The notes: generated by a model not told the origin, from the sequence alone. A stretch of DNA of 64,000 bases from Psychrobacter sp. I-STPA10 (GCF_021012795.1 NZ_VFYU01000015.1:124001-188000), one strand, 5' to 3'; counted from the first letter of the stretch, positions 16,916 through 28,203 are shown. Numbers and translations: made by a program.

Positions 16916-17545
16916 TTAATCAATCAGACACTTTTTTAAGTTCTCTTTATTTTGATAATCTCCATTATCAATCACTTGATAGACTCTTTGTTTAAACATC
17001 TGCAACTCTGCTAAAGCTTTTTCTAGCGCTTGCAAAAACTCTACTTTATCAAGACATATTTTTATCTTCACATCATCTGCAAACTCAACTTCATATCTGT
17101 CTGTATAATCACTCAATTCAATATTATTACCATTAAACCGATAAAAAATATGTGGGTGTCCTATACAAAGTGGTTGCCAGTCTTTTGAACTATCAAATGA
17201 TTCATATAAAATTTTTTGCCAATTATGATAGTCATTAATATCACTACAACATTGCGGTTCAATAATTTGCTCATTAATCTCAATTTTTAATCCACCATCC
17301 AATGGTAATAAATGCTCTGCATAATTCTCAGGTAATATATCCTGAATATGTACATCAATGATGTCTTGTATTAACTCATCATATAATTGTGAAATAATGA
17401 GATAAAAGTCTTCCTCATACAGTTCTGTTTTCCTAACGGCATCTAATAACGAACCTTCCGCATAGATTTGCGTTAACAAATTTTTTTTATTACTGTACTC
17501 AGTAAATGGCAGACGTATAACAAACTCAAAAAATGCCAATTTCAA
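16916..17545 (-). CDS. uncharacterised protein
   Basis: I do not recognise this 209-residue acidic, soluble protein. It has an aromatic- and acid-rich sequence with no signal peptide or membrane segment, two adjacent cysteines (PQCCSD, about 98-103), a region GHPHIFYRFNGNNIELSDY (about 128-146) that looks like a beta-sheet core, and a helical C-terminus (FLQALEKALAELQMFKQRVY). It converges on the macrodomain-like gene with 16 bp between the stop codons. It is slightly more AT-rich than its neighbours, and its composition is similar to that of immunity or defence-island proteins, but no specific function can be claimed. Confidence 0.6.
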   Translation of the reverse strand: MKLAFFEFVIRLPFTEYSNKKNLLTQIYAEGSLLDAVRKTELYEEDFYLIISQLYDELIQDIIDVHIQDILPENYAEHLLPLDGGLKIEINEQIIEPQCCSDINDYHNWQKILYESFDSSKDWQPLCIGHPHIFYRFNGNNIELSDYTDRYEVEFADDVKIKICLDKVEFLQALEKALAELQMFKQRVYQVIDNGDYQNKENLKKCLID

Positions 17546-17592
17546 TCACTCCTGTTTCTATAACGGCTTTATTTTATTTTTATAATTCTGCA

Positions 17593-17629
17593 CAAAAAAA
17601 TCGCCTTACCATTATTAAACGGTAAAGCG
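17593..17629 (-). terminator. rho-independent terminator of pnp
   Basis: On the minus strand CGCTTTACC pairs with GGTAAGGCG (one G-T pair) and is followed by seven Ts. It lies about 45 bp past the pnp stop. Confidence 0.85.
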
Positions 17630-17674
17630 GCTTTATCATACAATTTAAGTGGCTAAAACACTTATTATTGATTA

Positions 17675-19777
17675 TTAATCTTGCTCAATACCTTTCATGG
17701 TCAATTTAATGCGTCCACGGTTGTCCACATCTTGTACCAAGACTTTAATGGTCTGACCTTCTTGGATATAATCTGAAACATTTTCCACACGCTCATCAGC
17801 GATTTGTGAGATGTGTACTAGACCATCTGTATTTGGTAATACAGTCACAAATGCACCAAAATCAACAATACGAGCGACTGTGCCTTCATAGACTTTACCA
17901 ACTTCTACCTCAGCAGTAATCGCTTCAATCTGACGAATCGCTTCTTTAGTCGCTGCTTTGTTTTCACCAAAGATACGAATCGTACCATTATCATCAATAT
18001 CAATGACCGCACCTGTATCTTCCGTCAACTGACGAATGGTTGCACCGCCTTTACCAATCACATCACGGATTTTATCAGCATTGATTTCAATCACTGCATA
18101 GTTCGGTGCATGCGCATTGATTTCTTTACGGCTGCTAGGCAACACTTCGTTCATCGCATTTAAGATATGAATACGACCCGCATGTGCTTGTTTTAGTGCC
18201 TGCTCCATAATCTCAGCATTGATGCCTTCAATTTTAATATCCATCTGCAAGGCAGTGATACCGTCTTTTGAGCCAGCGACTTTAAAGTCCATATCACCTA
18301 AGTGATCTTCATCACCTAAGATATCAGACAATACGGCAAAGCGATCGCCTTCTTTGACCAGACCCATGGCGATACCTGCAACTGGTGCTTTTAATGGTAC
18401 GCCTGCATCCATCAATGCAAGGCTTGCACCACAAACTGACGCCATTGATGATGAACCATTCGATTCAGTAATCTCAGATACCACACGAATCACATACGGG
18501 AAGCGGTCGCTATCTGGTAGCATCGCTTGCACCCCACGACGTGCCAAACGTCCATGACCGATTTCACGGCGTTTAGGTACACCTTCACGACCTGTCTCAC
18601 CCACTGAAAAATGTGGGAAATTATAATGCAGCATAAAGTGGTCTTGCAGCGTGCCTGCCAAAGAGTCCACCATATGTACATCACGGGTATTACCCAAAGT
18701 GGTGGTTACCAATGCTTGCGTTTCACCACGAGTAAATAACGCTGAACCATGTGTATAAGGCAACACACCGACTTGAATATCAAGCGCACGTACTGTCTCT
18801 AAATCACGACCATCAATACGCGGTTTACCTGACAAGATATTATCACGCACGATGCGGTATTTTAGCTCTTCATAAATCTCTTTAATTTTGGCTTCATTAT
18901 TCGCAAACTCTTCAGAATCTGCCTCACCTGCTAAGCTTTCAATAGCTGCTTGTTTAATCTCATCAAGCTTAGCATAGCGTGCTTGCTTATCAGTAATAGT
19001 ATAAGCCTCAGCGATTTGCTCACCAAACTGGGTGGTTACTTTTTCTTCAAAAGCAGCATCTAAAGTTGGTGATACAAACGTTTGTTTTGGTGTACCCACC
19101 TCTTGAGCCAATGAAGCAATATTATCAATCACAATTTGCTGCTGCTCATGACCATATAATACCGCACCCAGCATCTGATCTTCAGACAACTCTTTGGCTT
19201 CTGACTCAACCATTAATACCGCAGATTTTGTACCTGCCACCACCAAATCCAAATCACTGCTTTCAAGCTCAGCAATGCTTGGGTTTAATACATATTCGCC
19301 ATTAATAAAGCCAACACGAGCTGCACCAATAGGACCATTAAATGGTGCATCTGAAATGGCGAGAGCCGCTGATGCACCAATCATGGCAGCGATGTCTGCA
19401 TATTGTTTTTTGTCAGATGAAACAACTGTTGCCGTAATTTGAATCTCATTGACATAGCCTTCAGGAAATAAAGGGCGAATTGGACGGTCAATCAAACGAG
19501 AAGTTAGTGTTTCAAACTCACTGGCTCGACCTTCACGCTTACCATAGCCACCAGGAATTTTTCCCGAGGCATACATTTTTTCTTGATAATTAACCGTTAA
19601 TGGAAAGAAGTTTTGTCCTTCTTTGGCATCGGCTTTGACTACCGCAGCGACTAGAACAGAAACTCCGCCCATGTGTACTAAAATAGAATTGGCTTGACGT
19701 GCCATACGCCCTGTCTCAAGCACAACCTTTTGGTTGCCATACTGAAATTCACGCGTGATTGTGTTAAACATTGTCAT
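17675..19777 (-). CDS. pnp: polyribonucleotide nucleotidyltransferase (PNPase)
   Basis: A 700-residue phosphorolytic 3'-to-5' exoribonuclease that forms trimers and, with an RNase E scaffold, the degradosome core. Both RNase PH-like halves are present (the first from about 10, the second from about 310 with [13 protein letters not shown]). A linking helical domain, the KH domain ([14 protein letters not shown], near 565) and the S1 domain ([13 protein letters not shown], near 625) follow. Length equals the usual size. The start is [14 protein letters not shown]; the ATG two codons on is equally possible. It lies downstream of rpsO, as in many gamma-proteobacteria, but the interval is 620 bp and contains a Correia-like palindrome. 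Confidence 0.97.
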   Translation of the reverse strand: MTMFNTITREFQYGNQKVVLETGRMARQANSILVHMGGVSVLVAAVVKADAKEGQNFFPLTVNYQEKMYASGKIPGGYGKREGRASEFETLTSRLIDRPIRPLFPEGYVNEIQITATVVSSDKKQYADIAAMIGASAALAISDAPFNGPIGAARVGFINGEYVLNPSIAELESSDLDLVVAGTKSAVLMVESEAKELSEDQMLGAVLYGHEQQQIVIDNIASLAQEVGTPKQTFVSPTLDAAFEEKVTTQFGEQIAEAYTITDKQARYAKLDEIKQAAIESLAGEADSEEFANNEAKIKEIYEELKYRIVRDNILSGKPRIDGRDLETVRALDIQVGVLPYTHGSALFTRGETQALVTTTLGNTRDVHMVDSLAGTLQDHFMLHYNFPHFSVGETGREGVPKRREIGHGRLARRGVQAMLPDSDRFPYVIRVVSEITESNGSSSMASVCGASLALMDAGVPLKAPVAGIAMGLVKEGDRFAVLSDILGDEDHLGDMDFKVAGSKDGITALQMDIKIEGINAEIMEQALKQAHAGRIHILNAMNEVLPSSRKEINAHAPNYAVIEINADKIRDVIGKGGATIRQLTEDTGAVIDIDDNGTIRIFGENKAATKEAIRQIEAITAEVEVGKVYEGTVARIVDFGAFVTVLPNTDGLVHISQIADERVENVSDYIQEGQTIKVLVQDVDNRGRIKLTMKGIEQD

Positions 19778-19929
19778 ATAATTTTCCTAATTGTGATGAT
19801 ATTACTAAAATAACCGATACTTTATTGTTACTATCAATTTATATATAAGCTTTATTTTCTTATACAATAGCCATTAATAAACAAACTATCCAATACATAA
19901 ATAAAAAAATACATCTATGATAGATTGGA

Positions 19930-19951
19930 TATAAACTCGTATGAGTTTATA
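19930..19951 (-). promoter_or_regulatory. perfect stem-loop in the pnp leader
   Basis: The 9-bp arms TATAAACTC and GAGTTTATA are separated by GTAT, about 155 bp upstream of the pnp start codon. There is no T-run, so termination is unlikely. An RNA-processing site or protein-binding site is possible. Confidence 0.35.
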
Positions 19952-20202
19952 CAATGAAAATATCAGTCAATAAAAAGGCAGTCTGATACACATAAATCAA
20001 TAATAATTGATTAGCCCCTAACGCTTTCACTCTTGCTATATTTTATCTCAATGGCACATAACCACCTAAAAGCAAAAGCGTTAGAAGCCACGCTTATCAA
20101 AACTTGCCTTCACCTATTTTACAGATAATTGTTGCTGTTGACCAATTTATCGCTAAACCCATAGACTCAGTCCAACAACAAAATTGATCCTGATTCATTT
20201 CA

Positions 20203-20309
20203 TATAATCAAAGAAGTCTAAAACAGCTATAAAGCGACCGAGTGAAGATAGTACGGTTGTACAGCAAACGAGGGCCACACCGTCGCTGTTTAGTAGTTCT
20301 TTGACTTTA
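20203..20309. mobile_element. Correia-like palindromic element, copy A
   Basis: This 107-bp imperfect palindrome has ends TATAATC and GACTTTA, slightly decayed from the TATAGTC / GACTATA of the other copies. Arms such as AAACAGC / GCTGTTT flank a core CGAGTGAAGATAGTACGG and GTACAGCAAACGAG that matches the other copies. It sits between the rpsO terminator and pnp. Confidence 0.75.
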
Positions 20310-20331
20310 CTTGCTGGCTCTATAAAACGAT

Positions 20332-20367
20332 AAAAAAAGACGGTGTGAAATGAATTCCACACCGTCT
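20332..20367 (-). terminator. rho-independent terminator of rpsO
   Basis: Read on the minus strand, AGACGGTGTGGAA pairs with TTTCACACCGTCT around a small loop and is followed by seven Ts. It lies 30 bp past the rpsO stop. Confidence 0.92.
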
Positions 20368-20397
20368 GCATATCAGCTAAATAGAACTACTCGCAAA

Positions 20398-20664
20398 TTA
20401 GCGACGTAGACCTAGTTGACCAATCAAAGTCGTATAACGATTTAAATCTTTACCTTTTAGGTAGTCAAGCAATTTACGGCGTTGGTTTACCATACGGATA
20501 AGACCACGGCGGCTATGATGATCCGCTTTATGCTCTTTAAAATGCCCTTGAAGATCGTTAATACGAGCAGTCAATAACGCAACTTGTACTTCTGGTGAAC
20601 CAGTATCGTTTTCGCCACGTTGGTATTGAGCAATGATTTGTTGACGATCAGTATTAGTTAACAT
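20398..20664 (-). CDS. rpsO: 30S ribosomal protein S15
   Basis: The 88-residue protein starts [15 protein letters not shown] and carries the S15 signature [21 protein letters not shown] (near 45-65). It binds 16S rRNA early in assembly of the central domain. I place the start at 20664, because AGGAG lies seven bases before this ATG and the length then equals that of the family; a GTG 39 bases further upstream would add residues foreign to S15. It is followed by a strong terminator and then pnp, as in E. coli. Confidence 0.97.
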   Translation of the reverse strand: MLTNTDRQQIIAQYQRGENDTGSPEVQVALLTARINDLQGHFKEHKADHHSRRGLIRMVNQRRKLLDYLKGKDLNRYTTLIGQLGLRR

Positions 20665-20893
20665 AATTTTCTCCTGCGATGCGGTGATAAAAATGCTTAC
20701 CAATTAGGGTCAACCCTGCATCACAAGAGAAGACCTAGATGGCAAACACGAATAGGACTGAAGATTATAACAAAAAGCAGCTAGCAGTGATAGAAGTTTT
20801 TACTCCTGCTTGTTAATAAGCCATCAAAATAGACATCAAAAATCATATATCAAAAACGTTTGGTTGATGTCTTAAATCCTCAATTAAATAAAC

Positions 20894-21415
20894 CTAGCTC
20901 AATGCTTTGTCTATAGCAGCGACAAAGTCCGCAATGTCGTCGGGTGTGCGTGAAGTAATCAAATTGCCATCTTGCTGCATCGCCTTATCTACAAAGGTTG
21001 CACCTGCATTTTCTAAGTCTATTTGTAGCGTTTTATAAGCAGTCAAAGTCTTACCTTTAGCAATACCAGTATCGACGAATATCCATGGCGCATGGCAAAT
21101 AGCAGCGATTGGTTTACCAGCTTGGTTAAACTGTTTCACTAACTTTTGAGCTGCTTTATCAAAGCGCAGAGCATCGGCATTCATCGTACCACCCGGTAAT
21201 GCCAGCGCATCATAATCATCTGCCTGAGCATCTTTGGCAAACAAATCAGCACTAAAAGTATCTGCTTTATCTATATGATTCAGCCCCTGTAGCGTTTTTT
21301 CATCATGGGTGGTGATTAATACTGTCTTATAACCTTTGTCTTCAAGTTGATTTTTTACATCCACATATTCAACTTGCTCAAAGTCAGTATCTAATAAAAA
21401 TGCGATGGTTTTCAT
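20894..21415 (-). CDS. DJ-1/PfpI family protein (YhbO-like)
   Basis: This 173-residue protein has the class-I glutamine-amidotransferase-like fold of the PfpI/YhbO group: YDALALPGGTMNADALR (about 68-84), the nucleophile elbow AAICHAPW (Cys near 107), LTAYKTLQIDLENAGA, and the very conserved LITSRTPDDI near the C-terminus. Members are stress proteins described as deglycase, chaperone or protease; the true activity is debated. The gene lies on the same strand between truB and rpsO, which adjoin in E. coli. It has long flanks on each side, so it is probably transcribed on its own. Confidence 0.9.
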   Translation of the reverse strand: MKTIAFLLDTDFEQVEYVDVKNQLEDKGYKTVLITTHDEKTLQGLNHIDKADTFSADLFAKDAQADDYDALALPGGTMNADALRFDKAAQKLVKQFNQAGKPIAAICHAPWIFVDTGIAKGKTLTAYKTLQIDLENAGATFVDKAMQQDGNLITSRTPDDIADFVAAIDKALS

Positions 21416-21581
21416 AATAAGCCCTTATTTTTTCATAGATTTTTATGTTTACACTTATCAGTATAAAGCAAAAATAAAGCACTCATAGAGGGGTGTTGCA
21501 AGCAAATGTGTGGGGCTGTAAATTATGTAGAAGCAAGGTAACAAGGCAAAGAAGCTTACCAACTCTATTACAGATTAAAAA

Positions 21582-22592
21582 TTAAAGATTGAGCATTTTC
21601 TTTGGCTGCAAGCGACCAGATCGGCTCAACGCACCCAAGCCAACAAATTCACCTGCCTCATTTAATAGGCGAATATCATAAGCAAGCTGTGAATCATCTG
21701 TCTGTGACTTCGCTTTCTCTATCGTAACAAGTTTGTTTTGAGCACTGAGATATTGATCAATATCCGTATTCATTTGTGCAATGACATTAAGACGCTGCCC
21801 AAGGCGCAAACGCTCACATTGCTCGCTACTAAGCGTCAATGTAGGTACATCTTCAATACATGCATCACTAGGCAATAAACGCTCAAAACGCTGCTGTAAA
21901 TTAAGCTGTGCTAATTGAGCCAAATCAATCGCTTGCGTAACATCAAAACTGCCAACACTGCTACGACGTAAGCTGATTAAATGCCCGACACTGCCCAATG
22001 CTTTGGCAATATCTTCACCCAAAACTCTAATATAAGTCCCTTTTGAGCAGGTAACTTCAAGACGCATACTATCAACCGATAGTTGCTGTAATTGCAGAGA
22101 AAAAATAGTAATCGCACGGCTAGGACGCTCTATTTCAATGCCTTCTCGGGCATATTCATACAACTTTTTGCCATCTTTTTTTAGCGCTGAATACATTGGT
22201 GGTATTTGCTGCTGCTTACCTAAAAACTGCTGAGTTATCTCTAATAAGTCAACAGCTTGCCAATGAGGTAATGCACATTCATAAATAACCGTCCCCTCAG
22301 CATCACCTGTATCTGTTTGCTGCCCCAGTTTAATCACTGCCTCATAGCTTTTATTGGCATCAAGTTGATAGTGGCTAAACTTAGTTGCCTCACCCAAACA
22401 AATGGGCAACAACCCTGTTGCCATTGGATCTAATGTACCCGTATGACCTGCTTTGCGGCTGTCATGTTGCGGCGACTGAAACAGATACTTAACTTTGGAT
22501 ACCACTTGCTGCGAGGTCATACCCTTTGGTTTATCAATGAGTATGACACCAGATACGCGTTGTTTTTGCTTAGCGTGCTGCGTTTTTTTCAT
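21582..22592 (-). CDS. truB: tRNA pseudouridine-55 synthase
   Basis: This 336-residue enzyme converts U55 in the T-loop of nearly all tRNAs to pseudouridine. The catalytic motif GHTGTLDPMATGLL (Asp near 57) is intact. GVILIDKPKGMTS starts the fold, followed by MYSALKKDGKKLYEYAREG, then CSKGTYIRVLGEDIAKALG, and a C-terminal PUA-like domain ending LGALSRSGRLQPKKML. A Shine-Dalgarno (AGGTAGGA) precedes the ATG. It begins 39 bp after rbfA, so the two are probably one transcript. Confidence 0.97.
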   Translation of the reverse strand: MKKTQHAKQKQRVSGVILIDKPKGMTSQQVVSKVKYLFQSPQHDSRKAGHTGTLDPMATGLLPICLGEATKFSHYQLDANKSYEAVIKLGQQTDTGDAEGTVIYECALPHWQAVDLLEITQQFLGKQQQIPPMYSALKKDGKKLYEYAREGIEIERPSRAITIFSLQLQQLSVDSMRLEVTCSKGTYIRVLGEDIAKALGSVGHLISLRRSSVGSFDVTQAIDLAQLAQLNLQQRFERLLPSDACIEDVPTLTLSSEQCERLRLGQRLNVIAQMNTDIDQYLSAQNKLVTIEKAKSQTDDSQLAYDIRLLNEAGEFVGLGALSRSGRLQPKKMLNL

Positions 22593-22631
22593 GTCCTACC
22601 TTGTTATTCACAACAAATCACTACAGACTGA

Positions 22632-23084
22632 TTATTTTTCAACCGTTTCGCTCGTGTCATTAGTATTATTGATATCGCTGCTATCACTATTTTGCTCAGC
22701 CAGTTCTGCGTCTGCTTGTGTTTTTGAAACCGCTTTGTTAATAAGCTCCATCATATAGTTGCCTTTTGCCGTCACTTCATCATAATGAAAGCGCAAACGA
22801 GGTGTGGTACGAGTTTTTAAGCGATGACTAAGCTCAGTACGCAAAAACCCTGCTGCATTATTGAGCACTTTTAGGCTTTGCTCATGGCTATATTTATTCA
22901 TATCATCATTCAGCTCAGGTTCCATAATGGTGACATAAATATCAGCATAGCCTAAATCTGAGCTGACTTTAACGCTTGAGATGGTCACAAAGCCAGTCAA
23001 ACGTGGATCATTAAGATCATCACGAATAAGCACGGCTAAGTCTCTTTGAATTTGATCCGCCAAGCGTTGCATACGTTGGTTCAT
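22632..23084 (-). CDS. rbfA: ribosome-binding factor A
   Basis: This 150-residue KH-like protein assists late 30S maturation, especially in the cold. It begins MNQRMQRLADQIQRDLA, contains DPRLTGFVTISSVKVSSDLGYADIYVT (about 21-47), and shows the expected RLKTRTTPRLRFHYD. The last 30 residues are an acidic low-complexity tail (NSDSSDINNTNDTSE), longer than in E. coli. A strong terminator stands between infB and this gene, so rbfA-truB probably has its own promoter. Confidence 0.95.
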   Translation of the reverse strand: MNQRMQRLADQIQRDLAVLIRDDLNDPRLTGFVTISSVKVSSDLGYADIYVTIMEPELNDDMNKYSHEQSLKVLNNAAGFLRTELSHRLKTRTTPRLRFHYDEVTAKGNYMMELINKAVSKTQADAELAEQNSDSSDINNTNDTSETVEK

Positions 23085-23176
23085 GTTATGTCCTTAATTT
23101 TTCTTTGGTAAATTGTTTTTAACTGCTACAAAATAAAATTATATTTTTTAAAATAAATTCAAGTATTTTGATTAAG

Positions 23177-23213
23177 AAAAAAGACCTAGCAGGATTGTCC
23201 TGTTAGGTCTTTT
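23177..23213 (-). terminator. rho-independent terminator between infB and rbfA
   Basis: On the minus strand AAAAGACCTAACAGGA pairs with TCCTGCTAGGTCTTTT around CAA, followed by six Ts. It lies directly after infB and separates it from rbfA. Confidence 0.92.
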
Positions 23214-23234
23214 ACAAAAACAGGGAGAACTTAA

Positions 23235-25955
23235 TTAAATGGTACGTTGGATCTCTTGAATTTCAAAGACCTCAATCTTATCACCCACTTCCACATCATA
23301 GCCACGTACAGCAAGACCACACTCCATACCAGTACGCACTTCATTCACATCGTCTTTAAAGCGGCGAAGTGATTGCAACTGACCAGTAAAGATTACTTGT
23401 TCATCACGTAGTACACGAATTGGTTTGTTGCGATAAATCGTACCTTCAACCACCATACAACCAGCAGCTGCACCAAACTTACTTGAGCGGAAGACATCAC
23501 GTACTTCAGCCACACCAAAAATTTTTTCACGATGCTCTGGCGATAACATACCACTCATCGCAGCTTTTACATCATCAATCAATCCATAGATAACGCTGTA
23601 GTAACGAATGTCTAAACCTGCATCATCAGCTTTGCGTCTAGCGGCTGTATCGGCACGCACATTAAAGCCGAGCAATACCGCTTCACTAGATTCAGCCAAG
23701 GTGACATCAGACTCAGAAATAGGACCGACACCAGAACTGATGACTTTTACCTTCACTTCATCGGTAGATAACTCATCTAAAGCAGCTAGTAGGGCTTCAA
23801 GCGAGCCACGTACATCTGTTTTTAAAATGATGTTTAAGAAAGACACATCACCTTGTTCCATCTGCTCAAACATACTCTCTAAACGCGTCTTGTTCTGACG
23901 CTCAAGTTGACGCTGACGCTCACGATTACTACGGAATTCAGCTACTTCACGTGCTTTTTTCTCATCAGATACTACCAAAAACTCACTACCTGCAGCAGGC
24001 GTATCAGATAAACCTAATATCTCTACAGGAATAGAAGGTCCCGCTGTTTTGATACGTTTACCAGTTTCATCCATCATGGCGCGCACACGACCATAGAATT
24101 CACCAGCCAATACCAAATCACCTTGATTTAAGATACCTTTTTTGACCAATAAACTAGCAACCGCACCACGTCCTTTCTCTAAACGTGATTCAATGACCAC
24201 ACCTTGCGCTGCACCTTCGGTTGGTGCTTCAAGCTCCATCAACTCAGCTTGTAAGCTAATAAGCTCTAGTAACTCATCAATGCCTTGACCAGTTTTGGCT
24301 GATACTTGTGCCATAGGCGTATCGCCACCCCAAGCTTCTGTCACTAATTCTTTGGCAGTGAGCTCATTTAATACTTTATCAGGATCAGCAGATTCTTTAT
24401 CAATCTTATTAAGAGCAACAATAATTGGCGTACCAGCAGCACGAGCATGATCAATCGCTTCTTCTGTTTGTGGCATCATGCCATCATCAGCAGCCACCAC
24501 CAAAATTACAATATCTGTTGCCTGTGCACCACGAGAACGCATCGCTGTAAATGCTGCGTGTCCTGGAGTATCTAGGAAAGTGATAACCCCACGATCGGTT
24601 TCCACATGATACGCGCCCACATGCTGAGTAATGCCACCCGCCTCACCTGACGCAACCTTAGTCTCACGAATCTTATCAAGCAGTGATGTCTTACCATGAT
24701 CCACATGACCCATGATGGTGACCACTGGAGGACGAGTCTGTACATTACTGCTATGCTGTTCAACCGCTTCTTGTAAGTCATCTTCAACTTTGGTATCACT
24801 AACCAGTACTGGATTATGACCCATCTCTTCCACGATTAAACTGGCTGTCGCTTGATCAATCTCATCAGACTCACTCGCCATCTCGCCCATCTTCATCAAT
24901 AATTTAATGACTTCACGGGCTTTAACAGCCATACGCTGCGCTAAGTCTGAAACAACAATTTGTTCACCAATTTCAACATCATGAACAATTTTTTCGACTG
25001 GCTTTTCGAATTTATGCTGTGCTGCTTGTGAAGACTTCAAACCATGACGGCGATTTTTAATCTCACGCTCTTCTTGCACTTTACGGCGACGTCCACGAGC
25101 TGCAGTACTATTAGAGCCACGCTTAATTTCACGGCGCTCTTTTTCAAATGACTCTTCTAAAGCAGCACCTACCAAACCTTCAGCAAGTGGTTCATCTTTA
25201 CGTACTTCAGCAACAGGCTCTTTATCAGAGTATTTTCCTGCCATTTTACGCATCTCTTCAAGCGTTTTTTTCTGTGCTTCTTCTGCTTGTTTACGACGCG
25301 TTTCTGCTTCAATTTGACGCAGACGTTCTTCTTCTGCCTCACGTGCTTTACGAGCTTTACGCTCAGCAGCCGTTTCAACTTTCGGTTTAGTTGGAGCAAC
25401 TTTTTTCTTTGGTTTAGCTTTGGCAATTTCTTCTGCTTTGCTACCTTTTTTCACCACAACCGTGGCAGTGACCTCATCATCACCACTATCAGAAGATGAC
25501 TTGCTACCCAAACTTGCTCGCATCGCTGCCAATGTCGCCGCTTGACGTTCTTCAGCTTCTTTTTTGGCCTGCTCACGTTTTTTTGCTTCTTCAGCTGCGC
25601 GAATCTTCGCTTCTTCAGCCGCTTTTTCACGAGCAGCTATCTGTTCTGCAAGTTTGTTAGGGTCAGGCTTTTCAAAGACCTTTTTCTTGCGCACTTCAAC
25701 GTTGACGCTTTTTGATTTACCTGATGAGCCTGTTACTCGAGCGGTACTGGTTGTTTTTGCTTTTAAACTGATACGTCGTTTTTCTTGCTGACCATGGCTC
25801 TGCTTTAAGTAAGCCACCAATTGCTCTTGCTCAAGCTCGGTGACTATGTCATCCTCGCCACGAGCAGGCAATCCAGCATCAAGCAGTTGCTTTTTTAATG
25901 CACTGACTGATTTTTTTACCATGTCTGCTAATTCTTTGACGGTTTTGTCTGCCAT
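23235..25955 (-). CDS. infB: translation initiation factor IF-2
   Basis: This 906-residue GTPase brings fMet-tRNA to the 30S subunit. The small IF2 N-terminal domain ([19 protein letters not shown], about 4-22) is followed by a long Lys/Glu/Ala-rich linker (about 100-320). The G domain has [14 protein letters not shown] (near 415), DTPGHAAF and NKIDKE, and is followed by the beta-barrel, middle and C-terminal domains ([13 protein letters not shown] near the end). Length is typical. It starts 14 bp after nusA ends, so the two are cotranscribed. Confidence 0.98.
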   Translation of the reverse strand: MADKTVKELADMVKKSVSALKKQLLDAGLPARGEDDIVTELEQEQLVAYLKQSHGQQEKRRISLKAKTTSTARVTGSSGKSKSVNVEVRKKKVFEKPDPNKLAEQIAAREKAAEEAKIRAAEEAKKREQAKKEAEERQAATLAAMRASLGSKSSSDSGDDEVTATVVVKKGSKAEEIAKAKPKKKVAPTKPKVETAAERKARKAREAEEERLRQIEAETRRKQAEEAQKKTLEEMRKMAGKYSDKEPVAEVRKDEPLAEGLVGAALEESFEKERREIKRGSNSTAARGRRRKVQEEREIKNRRHGLKSSQAAQHKFEKPVEKIVHDVEIGEQIVVSDLAQRMAVKAREVIKLLMKMGEMASESDEIDQATASLIVEEMGHNPVLVSDTKVEDDLQEAVEQHSSNVQTRPPVVTIMGHVDHGKTSLLDKIRETKVASGEAGGITQHVGAYHVETDRGVITFLDTPGHAAFTAMRSRGAQATDIVILVVAADDGMMPQTEEAIDHARAAGTPIIVALNKIDKESADPDKVLNELTAKELVTEAWGGDTPMAQVSAKTGQGIDELLELISLQAELMELEAPTEGAAQGVVIESRLEKGRGAVASLLVKKGILNQGDLVLAGEFYGRVRAMMDETGKRIKTAGPSIPVEILGLSDTPAAGSEFLVVSDEKKAREVAEFRSNRERQRQLERQNKTRLESMFEQMEQGDVSFLNIILKTDVRGSLEALLAALDELSTDEVKVKVISSGVGPISESDVTLAESSEAVLLGFNVRADTAARRKADDAGLDIRYYSVIYGLIDDVKAAMSGMLSPEHREKIFGVAEVRDVFRSSKFGAAAGCMVVEGTIYRNKPIRVLRDEQVIFTGQLQSLRRFKDDVNEVRTGMECGLAVRGYDVEVGDKIEVFEIQEIQRTI

Positions 25956-25969
25956 TGTATAGTCACCTA

Positions 25970-27457
25970 TTATTCTTCATTAAACCAAGATTCACGTGCT
26001 TTCATGATAAGCTTTCCTGCTGTTTCATTATCCAACCCATCAATATCTTCTAGGTCGAATACAGCTTGTTCGGCTAAATCATCTAGGGTAATAATGTCTT
26101 TTTGTGCCATTTTATAAGCCCAATCGACACTCATTCCTTCTAGATTCAAAAGCTCATCGCTCGGCTCTTTCATATTTTGCTGTCTGACTAGTTCATCTGC
26201 GATCACGACTTCTTTTGCGCGCTCTTGAATCATTTCAATCGCATCATCATCTAGCCCATCTATGTCATAAAATGTATCAAATGGCACGTATGCCACTTCT
26301 TCAATACTGGTAAAACCCACATCTACTAAGGCTTGTGCCAAGTCTTGATCTACTTCTAAACGCTCATAAAATAAATCAATATAAGCCTGTGTTTCGTTCT
26401 TTTGACGCTCTAAATACTCTTCTTCAAGCATCATGTTCAATCGATAGCCTGTTAACTCAGAAGCAAGACGAACATTTTGTCCCTGCGAGCCAATGGCTCG
26501 TGCTAACTGATCATTGGCAGAAAATACAATATCTGCTGTCTTTGCATCTTCATCAAGAATGATGCTGTTCACATCAGCTGGCTCTAGCGCACTGATAATA
26601 TACTGGGCTGGGTCATCTGACCAAACAATCACATCAATACGTTCACCATCAAGCTCTTGTTGTACCGCTTGAATACGTGTGCCACGCATACCAATACAGG
26701 CACCAACTGGGTCAATACGATGATCATTGGTTTTTACCGAAATCTTTGCGCGTACACCAGGCTGTCTAGCAACACCACGCACTTCAATAATCTGCTCAGC
26801 AATCTCAGGCACTTCTTTTTGCATGAGTGCTGCTAACATATCTGGATGCGTACGTGACAGTAGTAATTGTGCGCCGCGATTATCACGGTTTACATGGTAT
26901 AAAATTGCATTGATGCGTGATTTTACTCGAAGCTGCTCACGTGGCAACATTTGATCACGCGATAAATAGCCTTCTGCATTATCACCTAAATCAATGATAA
27001 AACCATCACGAGTCTGTTTTTTGACTTCGCCATACATCATCTCACCCACACGTGGCTCAAAGGCATCGGCAATTAAAGCTCGCTCTGCTTCACGAATCTT
27101 TTGGATAATCACTTGTTTGGCTTGTGTAGCAGCAATACGACCAAATTCAATAGATTCGATTTGCTCTTCTTTTATATCACCAATTGACCACTCATTTTCA
27201 TCAAGGTCACTAATAGCAAGTTGACAAGCAGGCATTTCATGATCTTCATCCGCAACCACTGTCCAGTAACGGTAAGTATCATAATCGCCAGTTTTGCGAT
27301 CAATTGCTACGCGTACAGCAACTTCTGGTTGATCAGTATACACCCGCTTTTTGGTAGAAACGACCAAAGCTTGCTCAATCGCTTCAAAAATATCTTCTGG
27401 GTTTAGCCCTTTTTCATTACTGACAGTTTCTACTACCGTTAAAATTTCACGACTCAT
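25970..27457 (-). CDS. nusA: transcription termination/antitermination factor NusA
   Basis: The 495-residue protein binds RNA polymerase and nascent RNA and modulates pausing, termination and rRNA antitermination. It begins [18 protein letters not shown], followed by the N-terminal polymerase-binding domain, the S1 domain ([12 protein letters not shown]), two KH domains ([34 protein letters not shown]) and two C-terminal acidic repeats, as in gamma-proteobacteria. I place the start at 27457, preceded by AGGATAGG; the frame extends eight codons further without family similarity. It is separated from rimP by about 250 bp, more than usual. Confidence 0.97.
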   Translation of the reverse strand: MSREILTVVETVSNEKGLNPEDIFEAIEQALVVSTKKRVYTDQPEVAVRVAIDRKTGDYDTYRYWTVVADEDHEMPACQLAISDLDENEWSIGDIKEEQIESIEFGRIAATQAKQVIIQKIREAERALIADAFEPRVGEMMYGEVKKQTRDGFIIDLGDNAEGYLSRDQMLPREQLRVKSRINAILYHVNRDNRGAQLLLSRTHPDMLAALMQKEVPEIAEQIIEVRGVARQPGVRAKISVKTNDHRIDPVGACIGMRGTRIQAVQQELDGERIDVIVWSDDPAQYIISALEPADVNSIILDEDAKTADIVFSANDQLARAIGSQGQNVRLASELTGYRLNMMLEEEYLERQKNETQAYIDLFYERLEVDQDLAQALVDVGFTSIEEVAYVPFDTFYDIDGLDDDAIEMIQERAKEVVIADELVRQQNMKEPSDELLNLEGMSVDWAYKMAQKDIITLDDLAEQAVFDLEDIDGLDNETAGKLIMKARESWFNEE

Positions 27458-27705
27458 GCCACACCTATCCTCACATCTCAAAGTTTTGTATCATTACATC
27501 AACCATCAACTATGTACTTGTCTCTTCTTGCTCAATATCAAATTTACTTTTATTAAAAGTAATTCAACCCTCTTTGTTATTTAAATCATTATTAAAACGC
27601 ATTAATTAATGTACTTAAATATCACAAAGTAATAGATAATGACACAAGCCTTTATACAGATGACTGCAACAGATATCTTTACTATTTATCAATCTTATAT
27701 CTGAC

Positions 27706-28203
27706 TTATACTTGATATATCAAATTAGCTTTATCAATATTACTCAAAGCAATATCAAACTTTTCGCCCTCTACTGTGGTAATAAGCAACTGTTTATCAT
27801 CTAAACTTTCAAGTATACCAGATACTTTGCGACGTTTACTTTGACCAGAACCAATCGCATGGATCAAGCGTAAATTAATTTTTTCACCCACATAGTCAGC
27901 CATTTGCTTAGCATCAAAAAAGGCACGATCAAGCCCAGGTGATGACACCTCCAGCACATATTCACCAGCAATGGGATCATAAACTTCTAACACACCACTG
28001 ACTTGATGAGTCACCGCCGTGCAATCTTCTATTGTTACTTGCTTACCTGCTTGCTTTTGTTCAGGCAAAGCTTCAATATATATACGTAGTAAAGAGCGTC
28101 TACCTTGTGGAATAAACTCCACTCCCCACAATGCCACGTCACAAGCAGCCACGGCAGGGGCAACAATCTCGGTAAGCTCTGTCACTTTTGTGGATAATTT
28201 CAT
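27706..28203 (-). CDS. rimP: ribosome maturation factor RimP
   Basis: This 165-residue protein is needed for 30S assembly. The family core is clear: LWGVEFIPQGRRSLLRIYIE (about 25-44), TIEDCTAVTHQVSGVLEVYDPI, and YVLEVSSPGLDRAFF (about 87-101), followed by a small SH3-like C-terminal domain. It is first in the rimP-nusA-infB order found throughout bacteria. Confidence 0.95.
   Translation of the reverse strand: MKLSTKVTELTEIVAPAVAACDVALWGVEFIPQGRRSLLRIYIEALPEQKQAGKQVTIEDCTAVTHQVSGVLEVYDPIAGEYVLEVSSPGLDRAFFDAKQMADYVGEKINLRLIHAIGSGQSKRRKVSGILESLDDKQLLITTVEGEKFDIALSNIDKANLIYQV

Larger units (their letters stand above)
19778..20397. other. long intercistronic region rpsO-pnp
   Basis: The 620 bp between rpsO and pnp contain, in transcription order, the rpsO terminator, a Correia-like palindrome, an imperfect pair CTAACGCTTT ... 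AAAGCGTTAG (about 20018-20092), and a perfect hairpin TATAAACTC-GTAT-GAGTTTATA at 19930-19951. In E. coli this interval holds an RNase III stem-loop through which PNPase represses its own message; one or more of these hairpins may serve that purpose here. No ORF with coding character was seen. Confidence 0.55.
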
